Below the pieces are notes generated by a model. That model had not been told where the DNA came from. It saw nothing but the letters and a program-made list of their open reading frames with translations, and made no database searches. This document shows, in pieces, positions 9,403 to 17,006 of a stretch of DNA of 64,000 nucleotides (positions are counted from its first letter, which is position 1; every line of letters starts with the position of its first letter). Source of the DNA: Lachnospiraceae bacterium (GTDB lineage: Bacteria; Bacillota; Clostridia; Lachnospirales; Lachnospiraceae); assembly GCA_016288005.1 (NCBI GenBank), contig JAEEXY010000004.1, positions 1 to 64,000 of the forward strand, given 5' to 3'. The position numbers and the translations under genes are program-made.

Positions 9403-10278
9403 ATGAGAAAAGTCAAGGTTTGCGCTGTACAGATGAACTGCACGGGCAGCGTTTCGGAGAATATCGACCACGCTGAAAGAAGAGTGAGAGAAGCGGCGGA
9501 AAAAGGAGCACAGATCGTGCTGCTTCCCGAGCTGTTCGAAAGACCGTATTTCTGTCAGGAGAGATGCTACGAGTACTATGAATACGCAAAGAGCGTAAAT
9601 GATAACGACGCGGTAGCGCGCTTTCGCGATCTGTCGGGAGAACTGGGTATTGTCACTATCGTCAGCTTTTATGAGCGGGATGTTAATGTGCTGTACAACA
9701 GCTGCGCCGTGATCGACGCGGACGGGACGGTTCTGGGCATCTACCGCAAGACTCACATTCCGGACGATCACTTCTATCAGGAAAAGTTTTATTTTACTCC
9801 GGGCAATACGGGCTTTAAGGTCTGGAATACCCGCTTCGGAAGGATAGGCGTGGGTATCTGCTGGGATCAGTGGTTCCCGGAGACAGCCAGATGCATGGCG
9901 ATAGACGGCGCGGAACTGCTTTTTTACCCGACAGCCATCGGATCGGAGCCCATACTCGACACAGACAGCAGCGAGCACTGGCAGCGCGTGATGCAGGGGC
10001 ATGCGGCGGCAAATGTTGTGCCGGTTATCGCGGCGAACAGATACGGTCTCGAGACGGTAAAACCTACGCAGGCGAACGGGGGACAGAGCTCATCGCTCGA
10101 TTTCTACGGCTCATCGTTTATCACGGACGAAACGGGAGCTGTCATTGAAAAGGCAGGCAGGACGGGAGACGCGGTCCTGATCGCCGAATTTGATCTTGAT
10201 GCGGTTCGTAAAGCCAGATTCGACTGGGGACTTTTCCGCGACCGCAGACCCGAAGCATATAAGAGAATAACCGAATAA
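9403..10278 (+). CDS. aguB: N-carbamoylputrescine amidase
   Basis: 291-residue nitrilase-superfamily amidohydrolase. The Glu-Lys-Cys triad is E43 (LLPELFE), K116 (YRKTHIP) and C153 (GICWDQWFPE). It hydrolyses N-carbamoylputrescine to putrescine, CO2 and ammonia, completing the arginine-to-putrescine branch begun by speA and aguA. It lies 13 bases after aguA behind a GGAG site and is the last gene of the operon; no clear terminator follows. Confidence 0.93.
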   Translation: MRKVKVCAVQMNCTGSVSENIDHAERRVREAAEKGAQIVLLPELFERPYFCQERCYEYYEYAKSVNDNDAVARFRDLSGELGIVTIVSFYERDVNVLYNSCAVIDADGTVLGIYRKTHIPDDHFYQEKFYFTPGNTGFKVWNTRFGRIGVGICWDQWFPETARCMAIDGAELLFYPTAIGSEPILDTDSSEHWQRVMQGHAAANVVPVIAANRYGLETVKPTQANGGQSSSLDFYGSSFITDETGAVIEKAGRTGDAVLIAEFDLDAVRKARFDWGLFRDRRPEAYKRITE

Positions 10279-10297
10279 AAAAGATTTAAAATAGCTG

Positions 10298-10326
10298 TTG
10301 ACAAATTTTCGGTATAGTATTATTAT
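10298..10326 (+). promoter_or_regulatory. Promoter of the metal-efflux operon
   Basis: TTGACA (10298-10303), 17-base spacer, TATTAT (10321-10326). A candidate repressor site starts a few bases downstream. Confidence 0.75.
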
Positions 10327-10333
10327 GAACACA

Positions 10334-10347
10334 TGAACAAATGCTCA
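10334..10347. promoter_or_regulatory. Candidate ArsR/SmtB operator
   Basis: TGAACAAATGCTCA is an imperfect inverted repeat (10 of 14 positions symmetric) close to the TGAAnAn2TnTTCA core bound by SmtB/CzrA-type zinc sensors. It overlaps the expected transcription start, and the first gene encodes such a sensor, so autorepression is likely. Confidence 0.5.
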
Positions 10348-10386
10348 AATGATAAAACGAATTGCTTTATCGGAAAGGAGACTCAC

Positions 10387-10692
10387 ATGGGCGTAAACAT
10401 CAGATTGCCGATAGAAGATGAGATGTACGATCTGGCCGAGCTGTTTAAGTGCTTCGGAGATTCCACCAGAGTGCGCATCCTGTGCGTATTGCTGCAGGGC
10501 GAGTTCTGTGTCGGTGATATCGCGGAGGCTCTGAACATGACCCAGTCTGCTGTTTCGCATCAGCTGAAGCTCCTTAAGCAGGCAAAGCTGATAGCGGGAA
10601 ACCGTGACGGTAAACAGATCGTGTATTCACTGGCCGACGATCATGTCAGATCGATCATCAATATCGGCCTGGAGCATATCGAAGAGGATTAA
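10387..10692 (+). CDS. ArsR/SmtB-family metal-sensing repressor
   Basis: 101-residue winged-helix regulator. The recognition helix is in the TQSAVSHQLKLL segment. The last helix has D-x-H-x10-H-x2-E (DDHVRSIINIGLEHIEE), the complete alpha-5 zinc site of SmtB and CzrA, whereas the alpha-3 cadmium site (ELCVCDL) is reduced to a single cysteine in EFCVGD. Zinc (or cobalt) sensing is therefore more likely than cadmium or lead. The start at 10387 follows GGAAAGGAG; an upstream in-frame ATG at 10333 lies inside the operator region. Confidence 0.88.
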   Translation: MGVNIRLPIEDEMYDLAELFKCFGDSTRVRILCVLLQGEFCVGDIAEALNMTQSAVSHQLKLLKQAKLIAGNRDGKQIVYSLADDHVRSIINIGLEHIEED

Positions 10693-10733
10693 TGACCGGC
10701 GGGTGTCCGGGTATAAGCGAAAGGAGAAATGTT

Positions 10734-10952
10734 ATGAAAAAGAAATTCAATTTACAGGATCTTGACTGCGCTAACTGCGCCGCAAAAATGGAAGAGGCTA
10801 TCAAAAAGATCGACGGTGTCAATGACGCTTCGGTAAATTTTATGTCTCAGAAGATGATGGTAGACGCTGCCGATGACAGATTCGACGCGATCATGGATGA
10901 GGTTGTTAAGGTCTGCGCAAAGGTTGAGCCTGACTGTGTTATTTTAAGATGA
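10734..10952 (+). CDS. Free-standing heavy-metal-associated (HMA) domain protein
   Basis: 72 residues, one ferredoxin-like HMA domain. The metal loop reads LDCANCAAKME, a variant of the usual GMTCxxC. It is placed between the repressor and the P-type ATPase, and the ATPase itself has no HMA domain, so this protein probably supplies it in trans as a small metal carrier. A start at 10734 is chosen because AAAGGAG precedes it; the frame runs open from 10692. Confidence 0.85.
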   Translation: MKKKFNLQDLDCANCAAKMEEAIKKIDGVNDASVNFMSQKMMVDAADDRFDAIMDEVVKVCAKVEPDCVILR

Positions 10953-10957
10953 TCACC

Positions 10958-10984
10958 GGGCTGTCTGCAGTGTGCAGGCAGCCT
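10958..10984. other. Stable intercistronic hairpin
   Basis: 11-bp stem (10959-10969 with 10973-10983, one G-U pair) and three-base loop between the HMA and ATPase genes. It is not followed by a T-tract, so it looks like an mRNA-stability or processing element rather than a terminator. Confidence 0.55.
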
Positions 10985-11017
10985 GTTTCGTTAAGTAAAT
11001 GGTAATGGAGGCCCTGT

Positions 11018-12898
11018 ATGAGTCCTAAGCAAAAAAAGGTTCTGTACCGGATAATCGTATCCGCCGTATTGTTTTTTACACTGCTCGTGCTGTTTAAGAC
11101 AGTCCTTTCGGAATATGAAGGCGGCTGGCTCGAAGCGGTCTTATTCATCGTGCCTTATCTGATCGTCGGTTACGATATCCTGATCAAGGCGGGTAAAAAC
11201 ATCGCGCACGGTCAGGTATTCGATGAGAATTTCCTGATGATCATCGCCGGAATAGGCGCATACGCCACGGGTGAGTTTGAGGAAGCGGTCGCGGTAATGC
11301 TTTTCTTCCAGGTCGGCGAGCTGTTCCAGAGCTATGCGGTAGGAAAATCGAGACAGTCAATATCGGATCTGATGGATATCGCGCCCGAGACCGCCAATCT
11401 GGTGGCTGAGGACGGAAGTATAGAGGAAGCGGATCCCGAGGAGGTCGAGATCGGCAGTCTGCTGCTCGTAAGACCCGGCGAGAAGGTCCCTGTCGACGGT
11501 ATCGTAGAGGACGGCGAGAGCTGGCTGGATACTTCGGCGCTCACGGGCGAGTCGGTGCTGCGCCATATAGGCCCGGGTGAGGAGCTGTTCTCGGGCTGCA
11601 TCAATAAAGAGGGCGCTATCAAATACAGGACGACCAAAGCTTATGAGGATTCGACGGTAGCGCGTATCCTCGAGCTCGTAGAGAATGCCGGAAGCAGAAA
11701 GAGCCGTACCGAGAATTTCATTACGAGATTCGCAAAGTATTATACGCCGATCGTTACGATCGCTGCCGTATTGCTTGCGGTGATACCGTCGCTCATCACG
11801 GGTGACTGGGCCGAATGGGTAAAGCGTGCCTGCACATTCCTGGTTATTTCCTGCCCGTGCGCGCTGGTCATCTCGGTTCCGATGGGATTCTTCGGAGGTA
11901 TCGGCGCCGCTTCGAAAAACGGAGTGCTGGTCAAAGGCAGCAATTTTGTAGAGGTTTTCTCGCATGCCAATGCGATTGCGTTTGATAAGACAGGAACGCT
12001 GACAAAGGGCACTTTTGAAGTAACAAAGACTGTGGCCGATGACTGCACGCAGCATGAATTGATCGATACTGCGGCGAGAGCGGAGGCTTTCTCCACTCAT
12101 CCGATCGCGAGATCGATCGTCAGGGAATATTTAAAAAGAGCGGGCGAAGGATCCAGGGCACCCGAAGGGCTCGAGGATTACACGGAAATCTCGGGCTGCG
12201 GCGTCAGCGGAAAGCTGAACGGTAAAACGGTACTTGCGGGCAACGCGAAGCTCCTGGAAGACAACGGTATTTCGGCTCCTGCGGTCAGGGAGACCGGAAC
12301 GGTCGTATATATCGCTGCCGACGGCAAATACATGGGCTATGTGATCATCTCCGACGTGATCAAGGAAGGCATGGCCGACACGATAAAAGGCCTGAAAAAA
12401 GCAGGCATCGAGCGTACGGTCATGCTGACGGGCGACAGAGAAGAAACGGCATCGGCCGTTGCCGGGAGCCTGGGTATCGGCGAATACCGCGCGGAGCTGC
12501 TCCCCGCTGATAAGGTCAGCGCTGTGGAAAAACTGCTCGATGAACAGAACGGCAGCGGAGCACTGATATTTGTCGGTGACGGCATCAATGACGCGCCCGT
12601 GCTCACGAGAGCGGATATAGGCGTGGCTATGGGTGCGTTGGGGGCCGATGCCGCGATCGAGGCGGCCGATGTCGTAATCATGGACGACGATATCGCAAAA
12701 CTCATCACATTCAAGGGAATAGCCCGGAAAACGATGCGTATCGTACGCCAGAACATCGTATTTGCGCTCGGCGTAAAGTTCGCGGTCCTGATCCTCGGCG
12801 CGCTGGGTATTGCCAACATGTGGCTCGCGGTTTTCGCGGATGTGGGAGTCGCAGTGATCGCGATCCTCAATTCGATGAGGGCTTTAAGGACAAAATAG
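11018..12898 (+). CDS. Zinc/cadmium-type P1B ATPase
   Basis: 626 residues. Landmarks: TGES in the actuator domain, CPC within SCPCALVIS in the sixth membrane helix, DKTGTLT phosphorylation site, HP in STHPIARS, and GDGINDAP in the hinge. These define an IB-type heavy-metal exporter; the CPC motif plus the adjacent zinc-type repressor suggest Zn/Cd efflux. No N-terminal HMA domain is present: the protein begins with membrane helices, and a separate HMA protein is encoded just upstream. A GGAGG-like site (ATGGAGGCCC) precedes the ATG. Confidence 0.92.
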   Translation: MSPKQKKVLYRIIVSAVLFFTLLVLFKTVLSEYEGGWLEAVLFIVPYLIVGYDILIKAGKNIAHGQVFDENFLMIIAGIGAYATGEFEEAVAVMLFFQVGELFQSYAVGKSRQSISDLMDIAPETANLVAEDGSIEEADPEEVEIGSLLLVRPGEKVPVDGIVEDGESWLDTSALTGESVLRHIGPGEELFSGCINKEGAIKYRTTKAYEDSTVARILELVENAGSRKSRTENFITRFAKYYTPIVTIAAVLLAVIPSLITGDWAEWVKRACTFLVISCPCALVISVPMGFFGGIGAASKNGVLVKGSNFVEVFSHANAIAFDKTGTLTKGTFEVTKTVADDCTQHELIDTAARAEAFSTHPIARSIVREYLKRAGEGSRAPEGLEDYTEISGCGVSGKLNGKTVLAGNAKLLEDNGISAPAVRETGTVVYIAADGKYMGYVIISDVIKEGMADTIKGLKKAGIERTVMLTGDREETASAVAGSLGIGEYRAELLPADKVSAVEKLLDEQNGSGALIFVGDGINDAPVLTRADIGVAMGALGADAAIEAADVVIMDDDIAKLITFKGIARKTMRIVRQNIVFALGVKFAVLILGALGIANMWLAVFADVGVAVIAILNSMRALRTK

Positions 12899-12905
12899 AA
12901 AATCG

Positions 12906-12940
12906 CTGCGGAAAGGCCTGTTTTTAGGGCCTTTTTGCAG
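12906..12940 (+). terminator. Intrinsic terminator of the metal-efflux operon
   Basis: AAAGGCC (12912-12918) pairs with GGCCTTT (12928-12934), followed by T residues; outer CTGC/GCAG extends the stem. Confidence 0.8.
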
Positions 12941-12975
12941 TTTGTTAAATCTGGAATTATTTTTCTTGGTTTTTA

Positions 12976-13004
12976 GTGACAATCTTCTGCGGGTATATTA
13001 TAAT
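12976..13004 (+). promoter_or_regulatory. Promoter of the bactofilin-pyrH-frr region
   Basis: GTGACA (12976-12981), 17-base spacer, consensus TATAAT (12999-13004). Confidence 0.7.
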
Positions 13005-13064
13005 TTAATGCGAAGTACCTTTAGGCACAGCTCGGTACGCCAGTCGTGTTTATCGCGAGGAAGC

Positions 13065-13087
13065 AGAATCGGCTGAGAGCCGATTCT
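13065..13087 (+). promoter_or_regulatory. 5'-leader hairpin abutting the ribosome-binding site
   Basis: A 10-bp perfect stem (13065-13074 with 13078-13087) with a GAG loop ends directly before AAGGAGGAGG of the bactofilin gene. It may stabilise the message or hold the site single-stranded. Confidence 0.6.
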
Positions 13088-13102
13088 AAGGAGGAGGAAG
13101 AC

Positions 13103-13801
13103 ATGGGTTTTTTCAAGGATTTAAATGATGACGCAGTAGAAGTAAGCGAGGATATCATCAGCGAAGAGGCAGAGGCTGAGGAGGCCGTTTCGGAGGCGGC
13201 GCAGGAGGCCGAGGATTCGGTTGACGCAAGCCTTCTGGAGAATCTTTTCGATGAGTCTGCGCCCGCGGATGAGGAGGTCATGGTCGAGGAGGACTATGTG
13301 ATCGATGAGCCCGCCGCACAGCCCGCAGCAGCACCTGCGGCAAAGTCAGCGGCAGCCGACGATCAGGTTACGGTCATCACTGCCGGCACCACGATCAACG
13401 GAAGCATCGTTTCGGATTGCTCGCTTAATGTTATGGGAACGATCAACGGCGACATCGAGTGTATCGGTAAGCTGACGATCTCCGGCAGCGTTTCGGGTAA
13501 CTCCATCGCTTCGGACGTATATGTTAACGCTAAGCGTCTCGACGGTAATATTGACAGCGAAGGTACTGTAAAGATCGGACTCGGAACCGTTGTTGTAGGC
13601 GATATCAAGGCCGGCTCGGCCGTTATCGCGGGTGCGGTAAAGGGTGAGCTCGATATAAAGGGACCCGTTATCTTTGATTCGACAGCCATCATCAAGGGCA
13701 ACGTTAAGGCTAAGTCTGTTCAGATGAACAACGGAGCGGTGCTCGAGGGCTTCTGCTCACTGACTTACGCTGCGGTAGATATAGACGACATCTTTGAATA
13801 A
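13103..13801 (+). CDS. Bactofilin-family cytoskeletal protein
   Basis: 232 residues. An acidic, alanine-rich N-terminal half (about 1-90) is followed by a bactofilin domain (DUF583), a right-handed beta-helix seen as short repeated turns such as TTINGSIVSDCSLNVMGTIN. Bactofilins polymerise without nucleotide and organise cell-envelope proteins. The start at 13103 has AAGGAGGAGG; the frame is open from 13046 but those codons include the leader hairpin. It stands immediately before pyrH and probably shares its transcript. Confidence 0.85.
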   Translation: MGFFKDLNDDAVEVSEDIISEEAEAEEAVSEAAQEAEDSVDASLLENLFDESAPADEEVMVEEDYVIDEPAAQPAAAPAAKSAAADDQVTVITAGTTINGSIVSDCSLNVMGTINGDIECIGKLTISGSVSGNSIASDVYVNAKRLDGNIDSEGTVKIGLGTVVVGDIKAGSAVIAGAVKGELDIKGPVIFDSTAIIKGNVKAKSVQMNNGAVLEGFCSLTYAAVDIDDIFE

Positions 13802-13818
13802 TAGTTTGCGGAGGACGC

Positions 13819-14523
13819 ATGGAACGTTATAAGCGCGTTTTACTTAAGCTTTCCGGCGAGGCTCTTGCCGGAGAAAAGAAGACAGGATTCGATGAGGAGA
13901 CCTGCATCGGAGTGGCGAAGCAGGTTAAGTCGATCGTAGAGGCCGGCACCCAGGTTGCCATCGTTATCGGCGGCGGTAATTTCTGGAGAGGACGCACCAG
14001 CGAGACCATCGACCGCTATAAGGCGGATCAGATCGGCATTCTGGCTACGATCATGAACTGCATCTATGTATCGGACATTTTCAGATACTGCGGTCTGAAG
14101 ACCGTTATCTACACACCTTTTGAGTGCGGCGACATGTCCGAGCTTTTCTCAAAGGACAAGGCCGTTAAGGCCCTCAACAAGGGCAAGGTTGTTTTCCTGG
14201 CGGGAGGCACCGGACATCCTTACTTCTCGACGGATACGGCTACGGCACTGCGCGCGATAGAGCTCGACTGCGAGATCATCATGATGGCAAAGGCCATCGA
14301 CGGCGTGTACAGCGCGGATCCCAAGAAGGATCCTTCGGCGGTAAAGTACGACAGGATCTCACTTAACGAACTGGTAGAGAAGGGACTGCAGGTCATCGAT
14401 TCCACCGCATCGGTTATGTGCCTGGAGAACAGGATGCCGCTGCTGATATTCTCACTGAACGAGCAGAATTCCATCATTACGAATGCAGGCGGTCATTGCA
14501 CCGGAACTATAGTTACGACCTGA
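13819..14523 (+). CDS. pyrH: UMP kinase
   Basis: 234-residue bacterial UMP kinase of the amino-acid-kinase fold. LLKLSGEAL at the N-terminus, IVIGGGNFWRG and the FLAGGTGHPYFSTDTA segment are diagnostic. It phosphorylates UMP to UDP with ATP and is normally GTP-activated. It sits 18 bases behind the bactofilin gene and 16 before frr, the conserved pyrH-frr order. Confidence 0.96.
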   Translation: MERYKRVLLKLSGEALAGEKKTGFDEETCIGVAKQVKSIVEAGTQVAIVIGGGNFWRGRTSETIDRYKADQIGILATIMNCIYVSDIFRYCGLKTVIYTPFECGDMSELFSKDKAVKALNKGKVVFLAGGTGHPYFSTDTATALRAIELDCEIIMMAKAIDGVYSADPKKDPSAVKYDRISLNELVEKGLQVIDSTASVMCLENRMPLLIFSLNEQNSIITNAGGHCTGTIVTT

Positions 14524-14539
14524 ATAAAGGAGAGGCAAA

Positions 14540-15094
14540 ATGGACGAGAGAATTAAACCCTACGAAGAGAAAATGCAGAAGACCATGGACGTTCTGACCG
14601 AGGAATACGCTTCGATCAGAGCGGGACGTGCGAATCCCCATCTTATCGATAAGATCAGAGTAGATTATTACGGCACACCTTCGCCTATCAGCCAGGTAGC
14701 GAATGTCAGCGTTCCCGAGGCTCGCATCATCCAGATCCAGCCCTGGGAGTCAAAGATGATCAAGGAGATCGAAAAGGCGATCAATATGTCCGATATCGGC
14801 ATCAATCCTACCGACGACGGAAAGATCATCAGACTGGTATTCCCCGAGCTTACCGAGGAGAGACGTAAGGATCTCGCTAAGGACGTTAAGAAAAAGGCAG
14901 AGGACGCCAAGGTTGCGTTAAGAAACATCCGCCGCGATGCCAACGACACCGTGAAGAAGATGGGCAAGGCCAGCGAAATCTCGGAGGACGTACAGAAGCA
15001 GCTCGAGGGCGAGATCGATAAGATCACCGAGAAGTACGTAGCCGAAGCCGACAAGAAAATGGAAGAGAAGACCAAAGAAATTATGACCGTATAA
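14540..15094 (+). CDS. frr: Ribosome recycling factor
   Basis: 184 residues, full length for RRF. RAGRANPHLID and YYGTPSPISQVA near the N-terminus and the long C-terminal helical region are typical. It splits post-termination ribosomes together with EF-G. AAAGGAGAGG site; the gene is followed by a structured spacer and a terminator. Confidence 0.97.
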   Translation: MDERIKPYEEKMQKTMDVLTEEYASIRAGRANPHLIDKIRVDYYGTPSPISQVANVSVPEARIIQIQPWESKMIKEIEKAINMSDIGINPTDDGKIIRLVFPELTEERRKDLAKDVKKKAEDAKVALRNIRRDANDTVKKMGKASEISEDVQKQLEGEIDKITEKYVAEADKKMEEKTKEIMTV

Positions 15095-15099
15095 GCGAT

Positions 15100-15245
15100 A
15101 CACTCAGCTGACGAAGTCATGTCGGACGATATCGGCACGATGCGAGCCAAAGGCTCGTGATCGGGTCGGTACGACTGACAGGAGCACGAAGTGCGTGCTG
15201 AGTGTTGAGCCAACGTCATCGAGCGAGCTTGCTCGCGAGATGACT
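15100..15245. repeat. Intergenic palindromic element between frr and uppS
   Basis: Outer arms ACACTCAGC (15100-15108) and GCTGAGTGT (15197-15205) enclose smaller hairpins, including CGAGCC-AAA-GGCTCG near 15143-15157 and GCAC-GAA-GTGC near 15184-15194. A second hairpin around 15216-15243 has the core GCGAGCTTGCTCGC (15223-15236) flanked by CATC and GATG. The whole 145-base spacer can fold; no reading frame of note lies in it. Confidence 0.65.
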
Positions 15246-15263
15246 GATAATAATAGATTTCGG

Positions 15264-15296
15264 GAGCCGGGCAATTGCTTGCGCGGCTCTTTCTTA
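15264..15296 (+). terminator. Intrinsic terminator after frr
   Basis: GAGCCGGGCAA pairs with TTGCGCGGCTC (one mismatch), followed by TTTCTT. It probably ends the pyrH-frr transcript before uppS. Confidence 0.7.
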
Positions 15297-15341
15297 TGAG
15301 TGGCAGGCAGTGCCTGACACAAAAATGAAAGGCTTAAAAAT

Positions 15342-16061
15342 ATGTCCGACAACAAAACCAATGTACCGCGCCATGTCGCGATAATCCTGGACGGAAACGG
15401 CAGATGGGCCAAAAAGAGATTCCTGCCCAGGGCCGCAGGACATTCGGCAGGGGCGAAAACAGTAGAGGATGTATGCGAATGGGCATGGGACCTCGGGATC
15501 AAATATCTCACGGTATATGCGTTTTCCACAGAGAACTGGAAGCGCTCCGAGGATGAAGTCAAGACTCTTATGAACCTGCTGCGCGATTATCTGAAAAACT
15601 GCCTCATACGCAGCCGGAAGAATAACATGCGTGTCCGCGTGATCGGCGACAAGAGCAGGCTCGCGCCCGATCTGCAGGCTTCGATCGAGGAGCTCGAGCG
15701 TGAGAGCAGCACCTGCACGGGGCTTAATTTCACGGTTGCGCTGAACTACGGAGGCAGGGACGAGATCACACGCGCGATGCAGGGGATCGCCGAGGATGTC
15801 AAAGCCGGCAGGCTCGATCCTTCGGCCGTCGATGAGGAGCTTATATCATCGAGGCTCGATACTTCCGATATTCCCGATCCCGACCTGCTTATCAGGACCA
15901 GCGGGGAGCTGAGATTATCGAATTTCATGCTATGGCAGCTGGCTTACACCGAGTTTTATTTCCCGGAGGTGCTCTGGCCCGATTTCACCAAAGCTGACCT
16001 CGAAAAGGCCATAGAGTATTACGGCAGGCGGGACAGGCGCTTCGGCGGACGTAAAGAATAA
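15342..16061 (+). CDS. uppS: Isoprenyl (undecaprenyl) diphosphate synthase
   Basis: 239-residue cis-prenyltransferase. AIILDGNGRWAKKR carries the catalytic aspartate, followed by GH...GA, the YAFSTENW segment, and the C-terminal DLLIRTSGELRLSNF and LWQLAYTEFYF motifs. It builds the C55 lipid carrier for peptidoglycan and teichoic acid synthesis. It opens a run of envelope and isoprenoid genes (cdsA, dxr, rseP, ispG). The Shine-Dalgarno is modest (AAAGG). Confidence 0.95.
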   Translation: MSDNKTNVPRHVAIILDGNGRWAKKRFLPRAAGHSAGAKTVEDVCEWAWDLGIKYLTVYAFSTENWKRSEDEVKTLMNLLRDYLKNCLIRSRKNNMRVRVIGDKSRLAPDLQASIEELERESSTCTGLNFTVALNYGGRDEITRAMQGIAEDVKAGRLDPSAVDEELISSRLDTSDIPDPDLLIRTSGELRLSNFMLWQLAYTEFYFPEVLWPDFTKADLEKAIEYYGRRDRRFGGRKE

Positions 16062-16078
16062 TCACATCAGGGGGCATA

Positions 16079-16945
16079 ATGAGTAATAAAGACAGCATAC
16101 AGAAGGATAATTCATTTCTGATAAGGTTAAGGACCGGCGTGATACTTGTGATAGTTGCCATCGCGGCGATCGTTCTCGGAGGATACGTGCTCTGGGGCGT
16201 GCTGCTGGCGGTATCGATGATCGGTCTGATGGAGCTCTACCGCGCGGTCGGGGTGCATAAGTCACCTGCTGCTTTTGCGGGATATGCGGCAGCCGCCGCA
16301 TGGTACGGCCTGCTGCTGTGGAAGGAGATTCTATCGGATGACGCGGCTTTTCCGTATTCCGCTGCGTTTCCTGTTCTAATCGCGGCGTTCATAGTCATTC
16401 TGCTCGCTGTATATGTTTTTGCGTTCCCGAAGTATAATTCCGAGCAGATCACGATGATATTCTTCGGGTTTTTCTATGTGGCCCTGACGCTTTCATACAT
16501 TTTCCTGGTCAGAGATCTGCCGGGCGGCAAATTCACCGTATGGCTCATTTTCATCGGCTCGTGGGGAGCGGATACGATGGCTTATGTGGTCGGCAGATCG
16601 ATCGGAAAGCACAAGATCGTTCCGGTACTCAGCCCCAAGAAGTCGCTCGAGGGCTTTATCGGAGGCGTGCTCGGAGCGGTGCTGATCGGAGTTATATATG
16701 CGCTTATCTTTAAGAACAGCCTGACGGCTGAGTTCCCGAACCCTGTATTTTCATTCGCGGTTATCGCGGCATGCTCGTCGGTCGTTTCGATGATCGGAGA
16801 TCTGGCGGCATCGGCGATCAAACGTGACAAACAGATAAAGGATTACGGAAAACTGCTTCCCGGACACGGCGGGATACTTGACCGTTTCGACAGCGTGATA
16901 TTTATCGCGCCTATAGTGTATTATCTGCTGTATTTCGGTATCTGA
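16079..16945 (+). CDS. cdsA: Phosphatidate cytidylyltransferase
   Basis: 288 residues, about eight membrane helices. The C-terminal signature SAIKRDKQIKDYG followed by LLPGHGGILDRFDS is the CDP-diglyceride synthase motif. It makes CDP-diacylglycerol, the precursor used by the pssA product encoded later in this window. Seventeen bases after uppS, a conserved pairing. Confidence 0.95.
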   Translation: MSNKDSIQKDNSFLIRLRTGVILVIVAIAAIVLGGYVLWGVLLAVSMIGLMELYRAVGVHKSPAAFAGYAAAAAWYGLLLWKEILSDDAAFPYSAAFPVLIAAFIVILLAVYVFAFPKYNSEQITMIFFGFFYVALTLSYIFLVRDLPGGKFTVWLIFIGSWGADTMAYVVGRSIGKHKIVPVLSPKKSLEGFIGGVLGAVLIGVIYALIFKNSLTAEFPNPVFSFAVIAACSSVVSMIGDLAASAIKRDKQIKDYGKLLPGHGGILDRFDSVIFIAPIVYYLLYFGI

Positions 16946-17006
16946 AGCGGTTTGCGGCGTGCACTGATCCCGGCACACGGGATATTATGGTATTTGGAGA
17001 TATCTG

